64,000 bases of DNA from Hymenobacter arizonensis (GCF_900115775.1 NZ_FOXS01000002.1:527129-591128), one strand, 5' to 3'. Shown: positions 7,499 to 17,553, counted from the first letter of the stretch. Notes: generated from the sequence alone by a model not told the origin. Made by a program: numbers and translations.

Positions 7499-10400
7499 AT
7501 GAAATACCCCGAATACAAGCAGCCGCTCAATTACGGCCAGGTGGGCGAGGACATCCTCGCCTGGTGGAAGGAGCACGGCATCTTTGAGAAGAGCGTGAGC
7601 AGCCGCGAAGGCCAGCCCACGTTCGTGTTTTACGAGGGCCCGCCCTCGGCCAACGGCGCCCCGGGCATCCACCATGTGATGGCCCGCACGGTGAAGGACA
7701 TTTTCTGCCGCTACCAGACGCTGCAGGGCAAGCAAGTATCCCGCAAAGGCGGCTGGGATACCCACGGCCTGCCCATCGAACTGCAGGTCGAGAAGGAACT
7801 GGGCATCACGAAGGAGGACATCGGCAAGAAAATCACCGTCGAGGAGTACAACCAGCGCTGCAAGGAGACCGTGATGCGCTTCAAGGCGCAGTGGGACGAC
7901 CTGACCGAGAAAATGGGCTACTGGGTCGACCTCGACGACCCATATGTAACCTTCGAGCCCGAGTATATCGAAAGCTGCTGGGCGCTGCTCAAGAAGCTTT
8001 ACGACAAGGGCTTGCTCTACAAGGGCTACACCATTCAGCCCTACTCGCCGGCCGCCGGTACCGGCCTCAGCTCGCACGAGCTGAACCAGCCTGGCACCTA
8101 CCGCGACGTGAAAGACACGACCGTAGTGGCCGAGTTTGAGGTGAAGCGCAACGAGCAGTCGGAGAAGCTGTTTGCCCTGGCCGACGGCTTACCTGTGTTC
8201 ATCACGGCCTGGACGACCACGCCCTGGACCCTGCCCGCCAACACCAGCCTGGCCGTGGGCAAGAACATCCGCTACGCGGTGGTGCGCACCTTCAACCCCT
8301 ACACCTACGAGCCCCAAGTAGTGGTGCTGGCCAAGGATTTGGTGGGACGCTACCTCACCGAAAAAGGCGCCCAAGCTTCGTTGGAAGACTACCAAGCCGG
8401 CGACAAAGTGCTGCCCTGGCGCCAACTGGCCGAGTTCAGCGGCGCCGAGTTGGTGGGCATCAGTTACGAGCGTCTGTTTGGCACCGAAAACGGTTTCCCG
8501 GCTTTTGAAGGGCAGGAGCGCGCCTTCCGCGTCATCCCCGGCGACTTCGTGACCACCGAGGATGGTACTGGCATTGTACACATCTCGCCCACGTTTGGCG
8601 CCGATGACTTCCGGGTAGCGCAGCAAAATGATATTCCTGCGCTCATGGTCATGGATGACCAGGGCAAGCTGAGCCCCATTGTGGACCGCACCGGCCGCTA
8701 CGTGGCCCAGATGGGCGAATTCGGCAGCCGTTGGGTAAAAAACTACGACGGCCACGACGATTCCGCCGCCGACTACCGCACCCTCGACGTCGATATCAGC
8801 GTGCGCTTAAAAGAGCGCGGCCGAGCCCTGAAAGTGGAGAAGTACGAGCACACCTATCCGCATTGCTGGCGCACCGACAAGCCCGTGCTCTACTACCCGC
8901 TCGACTCCTGGTTTATCAAGACCACGGCGGTAAAGGACCGGCTCATCGAGCTCAATAAAACCATCAACTGGAAGCCCGAAAGCACCGGCAGCGGCCGCTT
9001 TGGCAACTGGCTGGAAAACCTGGTGGACTGGAACCTCAGCCGCTCGCGCTACTGGGGCACGCCGCTGCCCATCTGGCGCACCCAGGACGGCACTGAGGAA
9101 ATCTGCATCGGCAGCATCGAGCAGCTGAAATCGGAGATTGACAAGGCCGTAGCGGCCGAAGTCATGACCCACAACCCCTATGCCAACGGCGAAAAAGTGG
9201 ACCTGCACCGGCCCTACGTGGACGGTATTTTCCTCGTTTCGCCCAGCGGTCTGCCCATGTACCGCGAGGCCGACCTCATCGACGTGTGGTTCGACTCCGG
9301 CGCCATGCCCTACGCGCAGTGGCATTACCCCATCGAGAACGGCGGGAAATTCCAGAAGAATTTCCCCGCCGATTTCATTGCCGAAGGCGTGGACCAAACC
9401 CGCGGCTGGTTCTTCACGCTGCACGCCCTGGCGGTGATGCTGGAAGACTCCGTGGCCTTCAAAAACGTCATTGCCAACGGCCTCGTGCTGGCCAAAGACG
9501 GCCAGAAGATGAGCAAGCGCCTCGGCAACGCCGTGGACCCGTTTGCCACCATCAAGCAGTTCGGCCCCGATGCCACCCGCTGGTACCTCATCGCCAACGC
9601 GCCACCGTGGGACAACCTCAAGTTTGACCCGGCCGGCGTGACCGAAGTGCAGCGCCGTTTCTTCGGCACGCTGTTCAATACGTACTCGTTCTATGCGCTT
9701 TACGCGAATCTGGACGATTTCCAGACCAGTGAATTCAACCGCATTTCGCAGTCGGAGTTGAGCGAGCTGGACCGCTGGATTCTGAGCAAGCTGCAGTCGC
9801 TGATTGTGGAAGTGCGCGGCCACCTGGATAGCTACGACCCCACCAAGGCCGCCCGCGCCATCCAGGATTTCGTGACCGACCAGCTCTCGAACTGGTACGT
9901 GCGTCTCTCGCGCCGCCGTTTCTGGAAAGGCGAACTGACCCAGGACAAGCGCGCCGCCTACGAAACCCTGCAGGAATGCCTGGTGGTGGTGGCGCAGCTG
10001 ATGTCGCCCATCGCGCCGTTTTTTGGCGAGTGGCTGTATAAGAACATGACCGACGGGATGCGGACCGAAGCCGTGGCCAAAAACACACCCCTGGCCCCGG
10101 AATCGGTGCATCTGACGCTGTTGGTGGAAGCCGATACCACCCGCATCGACCAGAAGCTGGAGGAGCGCATGGAGCTGGCCCAGCGCATCAGCTCGCTGGC
10201 CCACTCGCTGCGCAAAAAGTCCGTGCTGAAGGTGCGGCAGCCCCTGCAGCGCATCCTGGTGCCGGTGCTGAACGACTCAACCAAGGAGCAAGTTGGCCTC
10301 GTGGAGGACCTGATTTGCGCCGAAATCAACGTGAAGCACATCGAATTCCTCGACGACGAAAGCGGCGTGCTGGTGAAGTCGGTGAAGCCCAATTTCAAGC

Positions 10401-10903
10401 GCCTCGGCCAGCAATACGGCCCGCGCCTGAAGGCCGTGGGTGCCCGCATTCAGCAGATGACGGCGGCTGAAATCAGCAAGCTGGAGAAGGAGGGAAGCCT
10501 CGCGGTGGAAGTAGATGGCCAGCCCATCACCCTGGCGCCCGACGATGTGGAAATCCGCACCGACGACCTGCCAGGCTGGCTCGTGGCTACCGACGGCCCC
10601 CTCACCGTGGCCCTCGACGTGACCCTGACCGACGAGCTGCGCCAGGAAGGCCTCGCCCGCGAGCTGGTGAACCGACTCCAGAACCTGCGCAAAGACTCGG
10701 GCCTGGAGGTGCAGGACAAAATCCGCGTCACATTGGCAGACCAGCAGCCCGAGCTCACGGCCGCCGTGGCCGCGTTCGGCGACTACATCCGGACCGAAAC
10801 GCAGGCCCTCGCCCTGACCTTCGCGGCCGATGTGAACGGAGGTTCCGTGCTCGAATTTGATGACTACTCTGTGCCCGTGCATTTGGAGGTTGCAACTGCT
10901 TGA
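7499..10903 (+). CDS. ileS: Isoleucyl-tRNA synthetase with GIHH in place of HIGH
   Basis: A 1134-residue class I synthetase that charges tRNA-Ile. The start is set at the ATG at 7499; an in-frame TTG at 7481 lies close to the repeat and would add six unlikely residues. The N-terminal MKYPEYKQPLNYG, the editing domain (TAWTTTPWTLPANTSLAVG), the KMSKRLGN loop near residue 670 and a long eukaryote-like C-terminal part point to the type 2 group, typically less sensitive to mupirocin. The nucleotide-binding HIGH motif reads GIHH (residues 56-59) when aligned with the eukaryotic PHYGH segment, so its first and third positions are swapped. Confidence 0.96.
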   Translation: MKYPEYKQPLNYGQVGEDILAWWKEHGIFEKSVSSREGQPTFVFYEGPPSANGAPGIHHVMARTVKDIFCRYQTLQGKQVSRKGGWDTHGLPIELQVEKELGITKEDIGKKITVEEYNQRCKETVMRFKAQWDDLTEKMGYWVDLDDPYVTFEPEYIESCWALLKKLYDKGLLYKGYTIQPYSPAAGTGLSSHELNQPGTYRDVKDTTVVAEFEVKRNEQSEKLFALADGLPVFITAWTTTPWTLPANTSLAVGKNIRYAVVRTFNPYTYEPQVVVLAKDLVGRYLTEKGAQASLEDYQAGDKVLPWRQLAEFSGAELVGISYERLFGTENGFPAFEGQERAFRVIPGDFVTTEDGTGIVHISPTFGADDFRVAQQNDIPALMVMDDQGKLSPIVDRTGRYVAQMGEFGSRWVKNYDGHDDSAADYRTLDVDISVRLKERGRALKVEKYEHTYPHCWRTDKPVLYYPLDSWFIKTTAVKDRLIELNKTINWKPESTGSGRFGNWLENLVDWNLSRSRYWGTPLPIWRTQDGTEEICIGSIEQLKSEIDKAVAAEVMTHNPYANGEKVDLHRPYVDGIFLVSPSGLPMYREADLIDVWFDSGAMPYAQWHYPIENGGKFQKNFPADFIAEGVDQTRGWFFTLHALAVMLEDSVAFKNVIANGLVLAKDGQKMSKRLGNAVDPFATIKQFGPDATRWYLIANAPPWDNLKFDPAGVTEVQRRFFGTLFNTYSFYALYANLDDFQTSEFNRISQSELSELDRWILSKLQSLIVEVRGHLDSYDPTKAARAIQDFVTDQLSNWYVRLSRRRFWKGELTQDKRAAYETLQECLVVVAQLMSPIAPFFGEWLYKNMTDGMRTEAVAKNTPLAPESVHLTLLVEADTTRIDQKLEERMELAQRISSLAHSLRKKSVLKVRQPLQRILVPVLNDSTKEQVGLVEDLICAEINVKHIEFLDDESGVLVKSVKPNFKRLGQQYGPRLKAVGARIQQMTAAEISKLEKEGSLAVEVDGQPITLAPDDVEIRTDDLPGWLVATDGPLTVALDVTLTDELRQEGLARELVNRLQNLRKDSGLEVQDKIRVTLADQQPELTAAVAAFGDYIRTETQALALTFAADVNGGSVLEFDDYSVPVHLEVATA

Positions 10904-11070
10904 TGCTGAACGACTCGCTGGGGCTCTGAAAACCCGGTGAGTCCTCGGCCGCACAAACACTCAATAAGCTCGTCTTTATCGGCCTAAAAGGCCAGACAGT
11001 CAGTTATAAAAGGTACAAAAGGACGGTAATAAAACAGGCCGTCTCTCTCGCCACTTTTGGCATCGTCTGA

Positions 11071-11733
11071 ATGCACCCAACCCTCTCCAATCGCCAGCAA
11101 TCCGCCACTAAATTCTTCCTGCTGGCCCTGCTCATCATTGCCCTCGACCAGCTTTCGAAGTGGGCTGTGCACACCTACATGCAGCCCGGTATGGCGGGAG
11201 AAATTCCCCTCATCGGCAATTGGTTTAAGCTCCATTACACCCTGAACCCGGGCATGGCTTTCGGGGCAGAGTTACCAGCCCCTTATGGCAAGCTGGTGCT
11301 AACAGCCTTCCGCTTGGTAGCCGTCTTTGGCCTGAGCTACTACATTATCCGCCTCTGCAAGCAGCGCGCCTCCGGAGGCTATATCGCCTGCATGGCCCTG
11401 ATTCTGGGCGGCGCCGTTGGCAACCTGATAGACTCGATTTTCTACGGCATCATCTACAACAACGCCCCTTTTGCCTCGCCCACGCGCTGGTTCTACGGCC
11501 AGGTGATTGACATGCTCTACGTAGACATCTACGAAGGCTTTTTGCCCCAAAACTGGCCGCTGCTAGGGGGGAAGTACGTTTCGCTCTGGCCCATTTTTAA
11601 CATTGCAGATTCTTCCATTTTCGTAGGTGTGGCCTTGATTCTGCTCAATCAGAGCCGCTTTTTCCACGAGCAGGTAGAAGCCCCCAAAGCTGCCAGCTCT
11701 ACTTCTGAAACTGAAACCCCAGCGGTTCTCTAA
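11071..11733 (+). CDS. lspA: Lipoprotein signal peptidase II, first tandem copy
   Basis: A 220-residue polytopic membrane aspartyl protease that removes signal peptides from prolipoproteins. The family motifs are present: LDQLSKW in the first helix, TLNPGMAFG in the periplasmic segment, GGAVGNLID with the first catalytic Asp at 121, and FNIAD with the second at 180. The Arg that usually follows the first catalytic Asp is Ser here. A TraR/DksA-like gene often found beside lspA is instead at 27151. The second copy starts 43 bases after this stop codon. By my hand count 166 of the first 200 residues match that copy without gaps; the C-terminal tails differ. Confidence 0.95.
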   Translation: MHPTLSNRQQSATKFFLLALLIIALDQLSKWAVHTYMQPGMAGEIPLIGNWFKLHYTLNPGMAFGAELPAPYGKLVLTAFRLVAVFGLSYYIIRLCKQRASGGYIACMALILGGAVGNLIDSIFYGIIYNNAPFASPTRWFYGQVIDMLYVDIYEGFLPQNWPLLGGKYVSLWPIFNIADSSIFVGVALILLNQSRFFHEQVEAPKAASSTSETETPAVL

Positions 11734-11775
11734 TTGCCCTACTGCTAGCTCATTTCACCCGTGGGCACCGCCTGA

Positions 11776-12447
11776 ATGCACCCAACCCTCTCCAATCGCC
11801 AGCAATCTGCCGCTAAATTCTTCCTGCTGGCTCTGCTTATCATTGCCCTCGACCAACTCTCGAAGTGGGCGGTGCACACCTACATGCAGATGGGTTCGAT
11901 TGGCGAAATTCCTCTTCTGGGTGATTGGGCGATGCTGAACTATACCCTGAACCCCGGTATGGCCTTCGGGGCGGAGTTGCCGGCTCCTTATGGCAAGCTG
12001 GTGCTCACCGGCTTCCGTCTGGTGGCGGTTTTTGGTCTGAGCTACTACATCATTCGCCTCTGCCGGCAGCGTGCGGCTAGCGGTTATATCGCCTGTCTGG
12101 CGCTCATTTTAGGTGGGGCTGTGGGCAATTTGATAGACTCTATTTTCTACGGCGTTATCTACGACAACGCCCCGGCGGGTTCGCCCACGCGCTGGTTCTA
12201 CGGCCAGGTGATTGACATGATTTATGTGCCCCTTTATCGCGGGGTCTTTCCTCAGTCGTGGCCCCTTGTAGGCGGCGAGTACAGCTCTGGTTTCCCCATC
12301 TTCAATATTGCCGACTCGTCTATTTTTATTGGTGTTGTCTTGATTCTGATTAATCAGAGCCGTTTTTTTAAGGAGGACGAGCAAACCGATGCTGTGGCTA
12401 CAGAGCGTGGTCCTTTAGTAGCCTCCGATTCTGAAAATCTGGCCTAA
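11776..12447 (+). CDS. lspA: Lipoprotein signal peptidase II, second tandem copy
   Basis: A 223-residue paralogue of the preceding gene. Both catalytic aspartates (121 and 180) and the LDQLSKW, TLNPGMAFG and FNIAD motifs are retained, so it should be active. Differences cluster in the periplasmic loops (residues 39-55 and 151-172), near the substrate entrance, and in the tail. The first 30 bases of both genes are nearly identical, as is the TGAATG context at the start, which shows duplication of the whole unit. Many synonymous differences show that the duplication is not recent. Confidence 0.94.
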   Translation: MHPTLSNRQQSAAKFFLLALLIIALDQLSKWAVHTYMQMGSIGEIPLLGDWAMLNYTLNPGMAFGAELPAPYGKLVLTGFRLVAVFGLSYYIIRLCRQRAASGYIACLALILGGAVGNLIDSIFYGVIYDNAPAGSPTRWFYGQVIDMIYVPLYRGVFPQSWPLVGGEYSSGFPIFNIADSSIFIGVVLILINQSRFFKEDEQTDAVATERGPLVASDSENLA

Positions 12448-12470
12448 CAGGGGGATAGAATAATTAAAAC

Positions 12471-12568
12471 AACGTCATGCAGAGCGGAGCGAAGCATCTC
12501 ACATGCAACAGTAATTCATCTGCCATACGATGCCACGCGAGATGCTTCGCTGCGCTCTGCATGACGTT
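12471..12568. repeat. Family A inverted repeat (copy 3)
   Basis: Arms 12471-12500 and 12539-12568 pair over 30 bases with one mismatch. They start AACGTCATGCAGAGC and end GCGAAGCATCTC. The element begins 23 bases after the second lspA stop codon. Confidence 0.85.
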
Positions 12569-12617
12569 CTTGTGTTAATTCAGTCGTCTTACAATAGTTC
12601 TACCCCTACTTTCGTCC

Positions 12618-14612
12618 GTGCCCAACCCCCTCCTCACCGTTTCCAACCTTACCATTGACTTCTCCAGCCACCGCGGCGACGTGCGGGCCGTGGACAATGT
12701 GTCGTTTGAGCTGGATAGGGGCGAGACGCTGGCCATTGTGGGCGAGTCGGGCTCGGGTAAATCCGTGACGTCGCTGGCGTTGCTCGGGCTGATTCCGATG
12801 CCCCCTGGCCGTATTGCCAGTGGTAGCACCGTTTTTCTTTCCGAAAAGCTCGGCAATACCGACCTGCTGAAACTTTCCGAAACCGACCTGCGCCAGGTGC
12901 GCGGCAACGACATCGGAATGATTTTCCAGGAGCCGATGACCTCGCTGAACCCCGTGTACACCTGCGGTAGCCAGGTGGTGGAAGCCTTGCTGCTGCACAC
13001 CGACTGCACGCCCAAGGCCGCCAAGGAGCGCACCATCGCGCTGTTTGCCGAAGCCCAACTGCCGCGCCCCGAAGCCATCTTCAACAGCTACCCACACGAG
13101 ATTTCGGGCGGCCAGAAGCAGCGCGTGATGATTGCCATGGCCATGGCCTGCCGCCCGGCCCTGCTCATCGCCGACGAGCCCACCACGGCCCTCGACGTGA
13201 CGGTGCAGGCCCGCATGCTGCGCCTCATCGACGACCTGCGCCGCCAGCACAACACGGCAGTGCTCTTCATCACCCACGACCTCGGCGTGGTGGCCGAAAT
13301 CGCTGACCGCATTCTGGTGATGTACCGCGGCAAGGTGGTAGAGCAGGGGAGGGTGCTGGATATTTTTTCAAATCCGCAACATCCTTACACAAAAGGGCTT
13401 TTAGCGTGCCGTCCGCGCCTCTCAGTAGGCAAAAAACGCCTCCCCGTGGTGGCTGATTTCATGGGGGAAGACGCCAGCGGGCAGCTTTTCGCCCAGCCCG
13501 CGCCCGTGCTTCCCCTGCCAGATGAGGCACTTGCGGAATCTTCGCCCGAAGTGGAGGAACAGCAGTTACACGATAAAACTGATACCGCCAAAACGTTCCC
13601 CGTGGAACATGGGGGTTTTAGGGATGTTCCACGGTCGGAGTCCGGCTTGTTGCACCATACAACCTTACCCCCTGACTCCCTCTCCAAAAAAGAGGGGGAA
13701 CCGGAAATGCTTTCAGCGGAATCGTCTTCACGAACCGGTGCCCCCTCTTTTTTGGAGAGGGGGTCAGGGGATGAGGTTCTGTCGGGCGCGCCGTTGCTAG
13801 AAGTCCAAAACCTCCAGGTCTACTTCCCCCTCCGCAAGGGCTTTTTTCGCCGCGCCACCGACTACGTTCGCGCCGTAGACAACGTCAGCTTCACCCTCTA
13901 TCCCGGCGAGACCATCGGCCTCGTAGGGGAGTCCGGTTGCGGCAAGACCACGCTCGGCCGGGCGCTGCTCCGCCTCACGGAACCAACGGCGGGCAGCATC
14001 CTGTTTGAAGGAACTGATTTGGCTAAACTGTCCAGTGGTGACTTGCGTCGCCGTCGGCGCGATTTGCAGCTGGTGTTTCAGGACCCTTACGCCGCCCTTA
14101 ATCCCATGCTGACGGTGGGCGAGGCCATCTGGGAGCCGATGCGCGTGCACAACGTGGGCGGCACCCGCCAACAGCAAAAAGCGAAAGTGATGGAGCTGCT
14201 GCGCACCGTGGGGCTGCGCGACGAGCATTTCCAGCGCTACCCACACGAGTTCAGCGGCGGGCAGCGGCAGCGCATCTGCATTGCCCGGGCGCTGGCTTTG
14301 CAGCCCAAGCTGATTGTCTGCGACGAGTCGGTTTCGGCCCTCGATGTCTCGGTGCAGGCGCAAGTGCTGAACCTTCTCAACGACCTCAAACGCGAGTTCG
14401 GCATCACTTATCTGTTCATCACGCACGACCTTTCCGTGGCCCGGTTTATGAGCGACCGGCTGCTGGTCATGCACCAGGGCCGCATCGTGGAAAGCGGCCC
14501 GGCAGCGGCCATCTACGCCGCGCCGCAGCACGAATACACCCAGGGCCTGCTGGCCGCCATCCCGAAGGATAGTTTGGCGGACATCGAAGCTGCCGTAGCC
14601 AGCCGGGCGTAG
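12618..14612 (+). CDS. Fused two-domain peptide ABC transporter ATPase with repeat-derived linker
   Basis: A 664-residue fusion of DppD- and DppF-like ATPases that would energise a di/oligopeptide or nickel importer at the inner membrane face. Domain 1 (about 1-255) has Walker A GESGSGKS, signature ISGGQKQR and Walker [10 protein letters not shown]. Domain 2 (about 391-650) has [16 protein letters not shown] and [11 protein letters not shown]. The start is a GTG at 12618, a few bases after a TACTTTCG sequence. The roughly 100-residue linker includes a complete family B inverted repeat (13661-13778, residues about 348-387) read in frame without stops. Permease and binding-protein genes are not adjacent. 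Confidence 0.93.
   Translation: MPNPLLTVSNLTIDFSSHRGDVRAVDNVSFELDRGETLAIVGESGSGKSVTSLALLGLIPMPPGRIASGSTVFLSEKLGNTDLLKLSETDLRQVRGNDIGMIFQEPMTSLNPVYTCGSQVVEALLLHTDCTPKAAKERTIALFAEAQLPRPEAIFNSYPHEISGGQKQRVMIAMAMACRPALLIADEPTTALDVTVQARMLRLIDDLRRQHNTAVLFITHDLGVVAEIADRILVMYRGKVVEQGRVLDIFSNPQHPYTKGLLACRPRLSVGKKRLPVVADFMGEDASGQLFAQPAPVLPLPDEALAESSPEVEEQQLHDKTDTAKTFPVEHGGFRDVPRSESGLLHHTTLPPDSLSKKEGEPEMLSAESSSRTGAPSFLERGSGDEVLSGAPLLEVQNLQVYFPLRKGFFRRATDYVRAVDNVSFTLYPGETIGLVGESGCGKTTLGRALLRLTEPTAGSILFEGTDLAKLSSGDLRRRRRDLQLVFQDPYAALNPMLTVGEAIWEPMRVHNVGGTRQQQKAKVMELLRTVGLRDEHFQRYPHEFSGGQRQRICIARALALQPKLIVCDESVSALDVSVQAQVLNLLNDLKREFGITYLFITHDLSVARFMSDRLLVMHQGRIVESGPAAAIYAAPQHEYTQGLLAAIPKDSLADIEAAVASRA
13661..13778. 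repeat. Family B inverted repeat inside the ABC ATPase gene
   Basis: Arms 13661-13704 and 13735-13778 are complementary over about 44 bases and belong to the same family as the elements around glyS and rnr (CCCTCTCCAAAAAAGAGGGG core). Here the element lies within an open reading frame and encodes [10 protein letters not shown] on one arm and [11 protein letters not shown] on the other. A second small inverted repeat (GTTCCCCGTGGAACA near 13595 and TGTTCCACGG near 13625) precedes it. Confidence 0.85.
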
Positions 14613-14615
14613 TCC

Positions 14616-14740
14616 TGTAGCGTGGACTCTGCGAGTCCGCGCCGGAACCATATACCTTGCGCTTCCCATCGTCGCTTTTGCTTCCAGCTCGCTACAGTGC
14701 TAAGCGCTACCACGCGCGGACTCTCAGAGTCCACGCTACA
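14616..14740. repeat. Intergenic inverted repeat, family C
   Basis: Arms 14616-14642 (TGTAGCGTGGACTCTGCGAG and onward) and 14714-14740 pair over 27 bases with one or two mismatches. The element starts four bases after the ABC ATPase stop codon. The remainder of the gap up to rnr has no gene. Confidence 0.8.
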
Positions 14741-14850
14741 ACCTCCCGGCCGGTGTCGCGTTCTAATACCCGCGACCCGATTCACCGGACCATTCATTTT
14801 TTCCGCTCTCGCCGCCTGCGACCAATCACTTTTCGGCGGCCACTTTTTAC

Positions 14851-17328
14851 ATGAACACCCCCGAAACCCCCAAGGCCCCCCGCGCCAAGCGCGAAAAGCC
14901 CGAACCCGCGCCCATCAGTCAGGAACAAGTACTGAGCGCTTTTACCGATAACCCCACCAAAGTCCTCGCCTACCGCCAACTCTCGCGCCGCCTCGGCGTC
15001 ACGACCAAGGGCCAGCGCGAGGAAATCTTTGCTCACATCAAGCAGCTGCGCAAGCAAGGCTTGATTTTGCTGCTTCAGAACGACGAATACCGCTTGGCCG
15101 ATACGGAAGTTGTAGCGGCGGCATTGATGCCGTCCAGCGCCCGCAAATCGACCAAAAAAGCGGCTTCGCCCGTTGAGCCCCCGCGCAACCGTTCGGTGCA
15201 GGCCAACTTTGGCCAGGACCCCATCATTCACCGCCGCCGCTCCGCCGGCTTCGACTATGTGGATGGCGACGACCGTCCCGAGCGTGCGCCGTCCAACACG
15301 GTCATCGGCACCGTGGATTTGGCCACGCCCAACTTCGCCTTCGTGGTGCCCGAAGGGGTGGACGGTGGCGACGATATCCGCGTGTTTACCGACCAGCTCA
15401 AATTTGCCCTGCAGGGCGATGTGGTGCGAGTACGCCTGCGCAGTTCGCGCGACGGCCGCCCCGTGGGCGACGTAGTAGAAGTGCTCAAGCGCCAGCGCCC
15501 CGAGGTAGTAGGCCGCCTGCAGGTGCAGGGCACGCTAGGCTTTGTGAAGCCGGACAACCGCAAGGTGTACTTCGACGTGTTTGTGCCGCCGCACGCCTTG
15601 GGCGATTCCCGCAACGGCGACAAGGTGTTGGTTCGCATCAACGAATTTCCCGAAGACAGCAACCGCCAGCCGGTGGGTGAGGTCATCCGCAACTTCGGTG
15701 CGGCCGGCGGCAACGAAGCCGAGATTAACGCCATCATGGCTGAATTCGGCTTGCCGTTTGAGTTTCCTGAGGAAGTACAGACCGAGTCGGAAGGCATCAG
15801 CGAGGTTATCTCGGAAGATGAAATTGCCCGCCGCCGCGACTTCCGCAACGTGACTACGTTCACCATTGACCCGGCCGACGCCAAGGACTTCGACGATGCC
15901 CTCAGCATTGAGAAGCTGGAAAATGGCCACTGGGAAATTGGTGTGCACATCGCCGACGTGACCCACTACGTGCGTCCCGGCACTGAGCTGGAGCGTGAGG
16001 GCAAGCACCGCGCCACCTCGGTTTACCTGGTTGACCGCGTGATTCCCATGCTGCCCGAGCGCCTGAGCAACGGCCTCTGCTCGCTGCGGCCCCATGAGGA
16101 CAAGCTGACTTTCTCGGCCGTGTTTGAGCTGGATGAGAACGGCAAGCTCTACGAGTCGTGGTTTGGCAAAACCATCATTCACTCCGACCGTCGCTTCAGC
16201 TACGAAGAGGCCCAGGAGCGCATCGAAAGCAAGGAAGGCGACTACGCCGAGGAGATAAACATCATGAACGACATGGCGCATAAAATCTGCGCCCAGCGCT
16301 TCAAGCAAGGTGCCATCACCTTCGAAACGCAGGAAGTGAAGTTCCGACTCAATGAGCACGGCAAGCCCCTCGGCGTGTACGTGAAGGAGCGGAAGGACGC
16401 GCACAAGATGATTGAGGAGTTTATGCTGCTCGCCAACCGCAAGGTGGCCGAGTTCGTGTTCAACCTAAAAAAGACCAAGCCGCGCTTCACCATGGTGTAC
16501 CGTACCCACGATGCGCCGGAGCCCGAACGCCTGCAGACCTTCGCCCTCTTCGCCCAGAAATTCGGCTACAAGCTGAAGCTAGACAATCCGAAAAAAATCA
16601 GCACCGAGCTCAATAACCTGAGTTCGGAAGTAGTGGGCAAGCCCGAGCAAAATGTGCTTCAGGGACTCGCCATCCGGACTATGGCCAAAGCCATTTACAG
16701 CACCGAGCCGCTGGGCCACTTCGGCCTGGCCTTCGACCACTACTCGCACTTCACCTCGCCCATCCGCCGCTACCCCGATATGATGGCCCACCGCCTACTC
16801 GAGCACTACCTGCTCGGCGGCAAGAACGTGCCCGTTGACCCCGTAGAAGAAGAGTGCAAGCACTCCTCGGCCCGCGAGAAACTTGCTGCCAACGCCGAGC
16901 GCGCCAGCATCAAGTTCAAGCAGGTGGAGTTCATGGCCGACGAAATTGGCAACACCTTTAAGGGGGTGGTCTCTGGCCTCACCGAGCGCGGCATGTACAT
17001 CGAAATCGAGGAGAACAAGTGCGAAGGCATGGTGCGCCTGAGCGACATTCCCGGTGACGAATACGAGCTTGACAAGGACAACTACCGCATCGTGGGCCGC
17101 CGCAACAAGCGCATCATCCAGTTCGGCGACGAGATGATGGTAGTCGTAAAATCTGCCAACCTGCTTGACCGCACCATTGACTTCGAGCTGGTAGATGACC
17201 GCCCCGACCACGTGAAGAAGCGCGAAGCTGACGAGCGCAAGCAGCGCAGCAGCGAGCCCCGCGGCTACCGTGACCACAGCAGCGGCAAGGGGCACAGCAA
17301 GGGCGGGCACAAGGGCAAACGCCGGTAG
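14851..17328 (+). CDS. rnr: Ribonuclease R
   Basis: An 825-residue 3'-to-5' exoribonuclease of the RNB family, acting on structured RNA in the cytoplasm. The order is a basic N-terminus, a winged-helix region (about 25-85), cold-shock domains (about 150-290), the RNB catalytic domain with DPADAKDFDDA (about residues 337-347) carrying the metal-binding aspartates, a C-terminal S1 domain (FKGVVSGLTERGMYIEI, about 705-785), and a Lys/Arg/Gly/Ser-rich tail. The length is slightly above the average. The ATG at 14851 fits. It is followed by a terminator nested within a family B repeat pair. Confidence 0.96.
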   Translation: MNTPETPKAPRAKREKPEPAPISQEQVLSAFTDNPTKVLAYRQLSRRLGVTTKGQREEIFAHIKQLRKQGLILLLQNDEYRLADTEVVAAALMPSSARKSTKKAASPVEPPRNRSVQANFGQDPIIHRRRSAGFDYVDGDDRPERAPSNTVIGTVDLATPNFAFVVPEGVDGGDDIRVFTDQLKFALQGDVVRVRLRSSRDGRPVGDVVEVLKRQRPEVVGRLQVQGTLGFVKPDNRKVYFDVFVPPHALGDSRNGDKVLVRINEFPEDSNRQPVGEVIRNFGAAGGNEAEINAIMAEFGLPFEFPEEVQTESEGISEVISEDEIARRRDFRNVTTFTIDPADAKDFDDALSIEKLENGHWEIGVHIADVTHYVRPGTELEREGKHRATSVYLVDRVIPMLPERLSNGLCSLRPHEDKLTFSAVFELDENGKLYESWFGKTIIHSDRRFSYEEAQERIESKEGDYAEEINIMNDMAHKICAQRFKQGAITFETQEVKFRLNEHGKPLGVYVKERKDAHKMIEEFMLLANRKVAEFVFNLKKTKPRFTMVYRTHDAPEPERLQTFALFAQKFGYKLKLDNPKKISTELNNLSSEVVGKPEQNVLQGLAIRTMAKAIYSTEPLGHFGLAFDHYSHFTSPIRRYPDMMAHRLLEHYLLGGKNVPVDPVEEECKHSSAREKLAANAERASIKFKQVEFMADEIGNTFKGVVSGLTERGMYIEIEENKCEGMVRLSDIPGDEYELDKDNYRIVGRRNKRIIQFGDEMMVVVKSANLLDRTIDFELVDDRPDHVKKREADERKQRSSEPRGYRDHSSGKGHSKGGHKGKRR

Positions 17329-17340
17329 GCCTGACTAACC

Positions 17341-17553
17341 CATGCGGTGGAACCTCACCCCTGCCGGGCACGGCCCCGGCCCCTCTCCCGCGGAGAGGGG
17401 AGCCTGACGATTTTAAGTCTCGACTCAATCCAGAGTCGGGGCTTTTTTGTTAGAATACTAGTGTCGGGTTTATCTATTCAATGCCTCTCGGTTCCCCTCT
17501 CCACGGGAGAGGGGCCGGGGCCGTGCCCGGCAGGGGTGAGGTTCCACCGCATG
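17341..17553. repeat. Family B inverted-repeat pair around the rnr terminator
   Basis: Arms of about 64 bases (17341-17404 and 17490-17553), starting CATGCGGTGGAACCTCACCC on the left, are reverse complements with a few mismatches. They surround a hairpin (17412-17450) followed by a T-run. The arrangement copies the one downstream of glyS. Confidence 0.85.
17412..17450 (+). terminator. Intrinsic terminator of rnr
   Basis: AAGTCTCGACTC pairs imperfectly with GAGTCGGGGCTT and is followed by TTTTTTG. Confidence 0.7.

Noticed and set aside
8807..10204. 465-codon open frame on the minus strand
   Set aside because: Antisense shadow of ileS.
13594..13609. parS-like sequence in the ABC ATPase linker
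   Set aside because: GTTCCCCGTGGAACA differs from parS at three positions and has a repeat partner nearby, so it is more likely part of a small inverted repeat.
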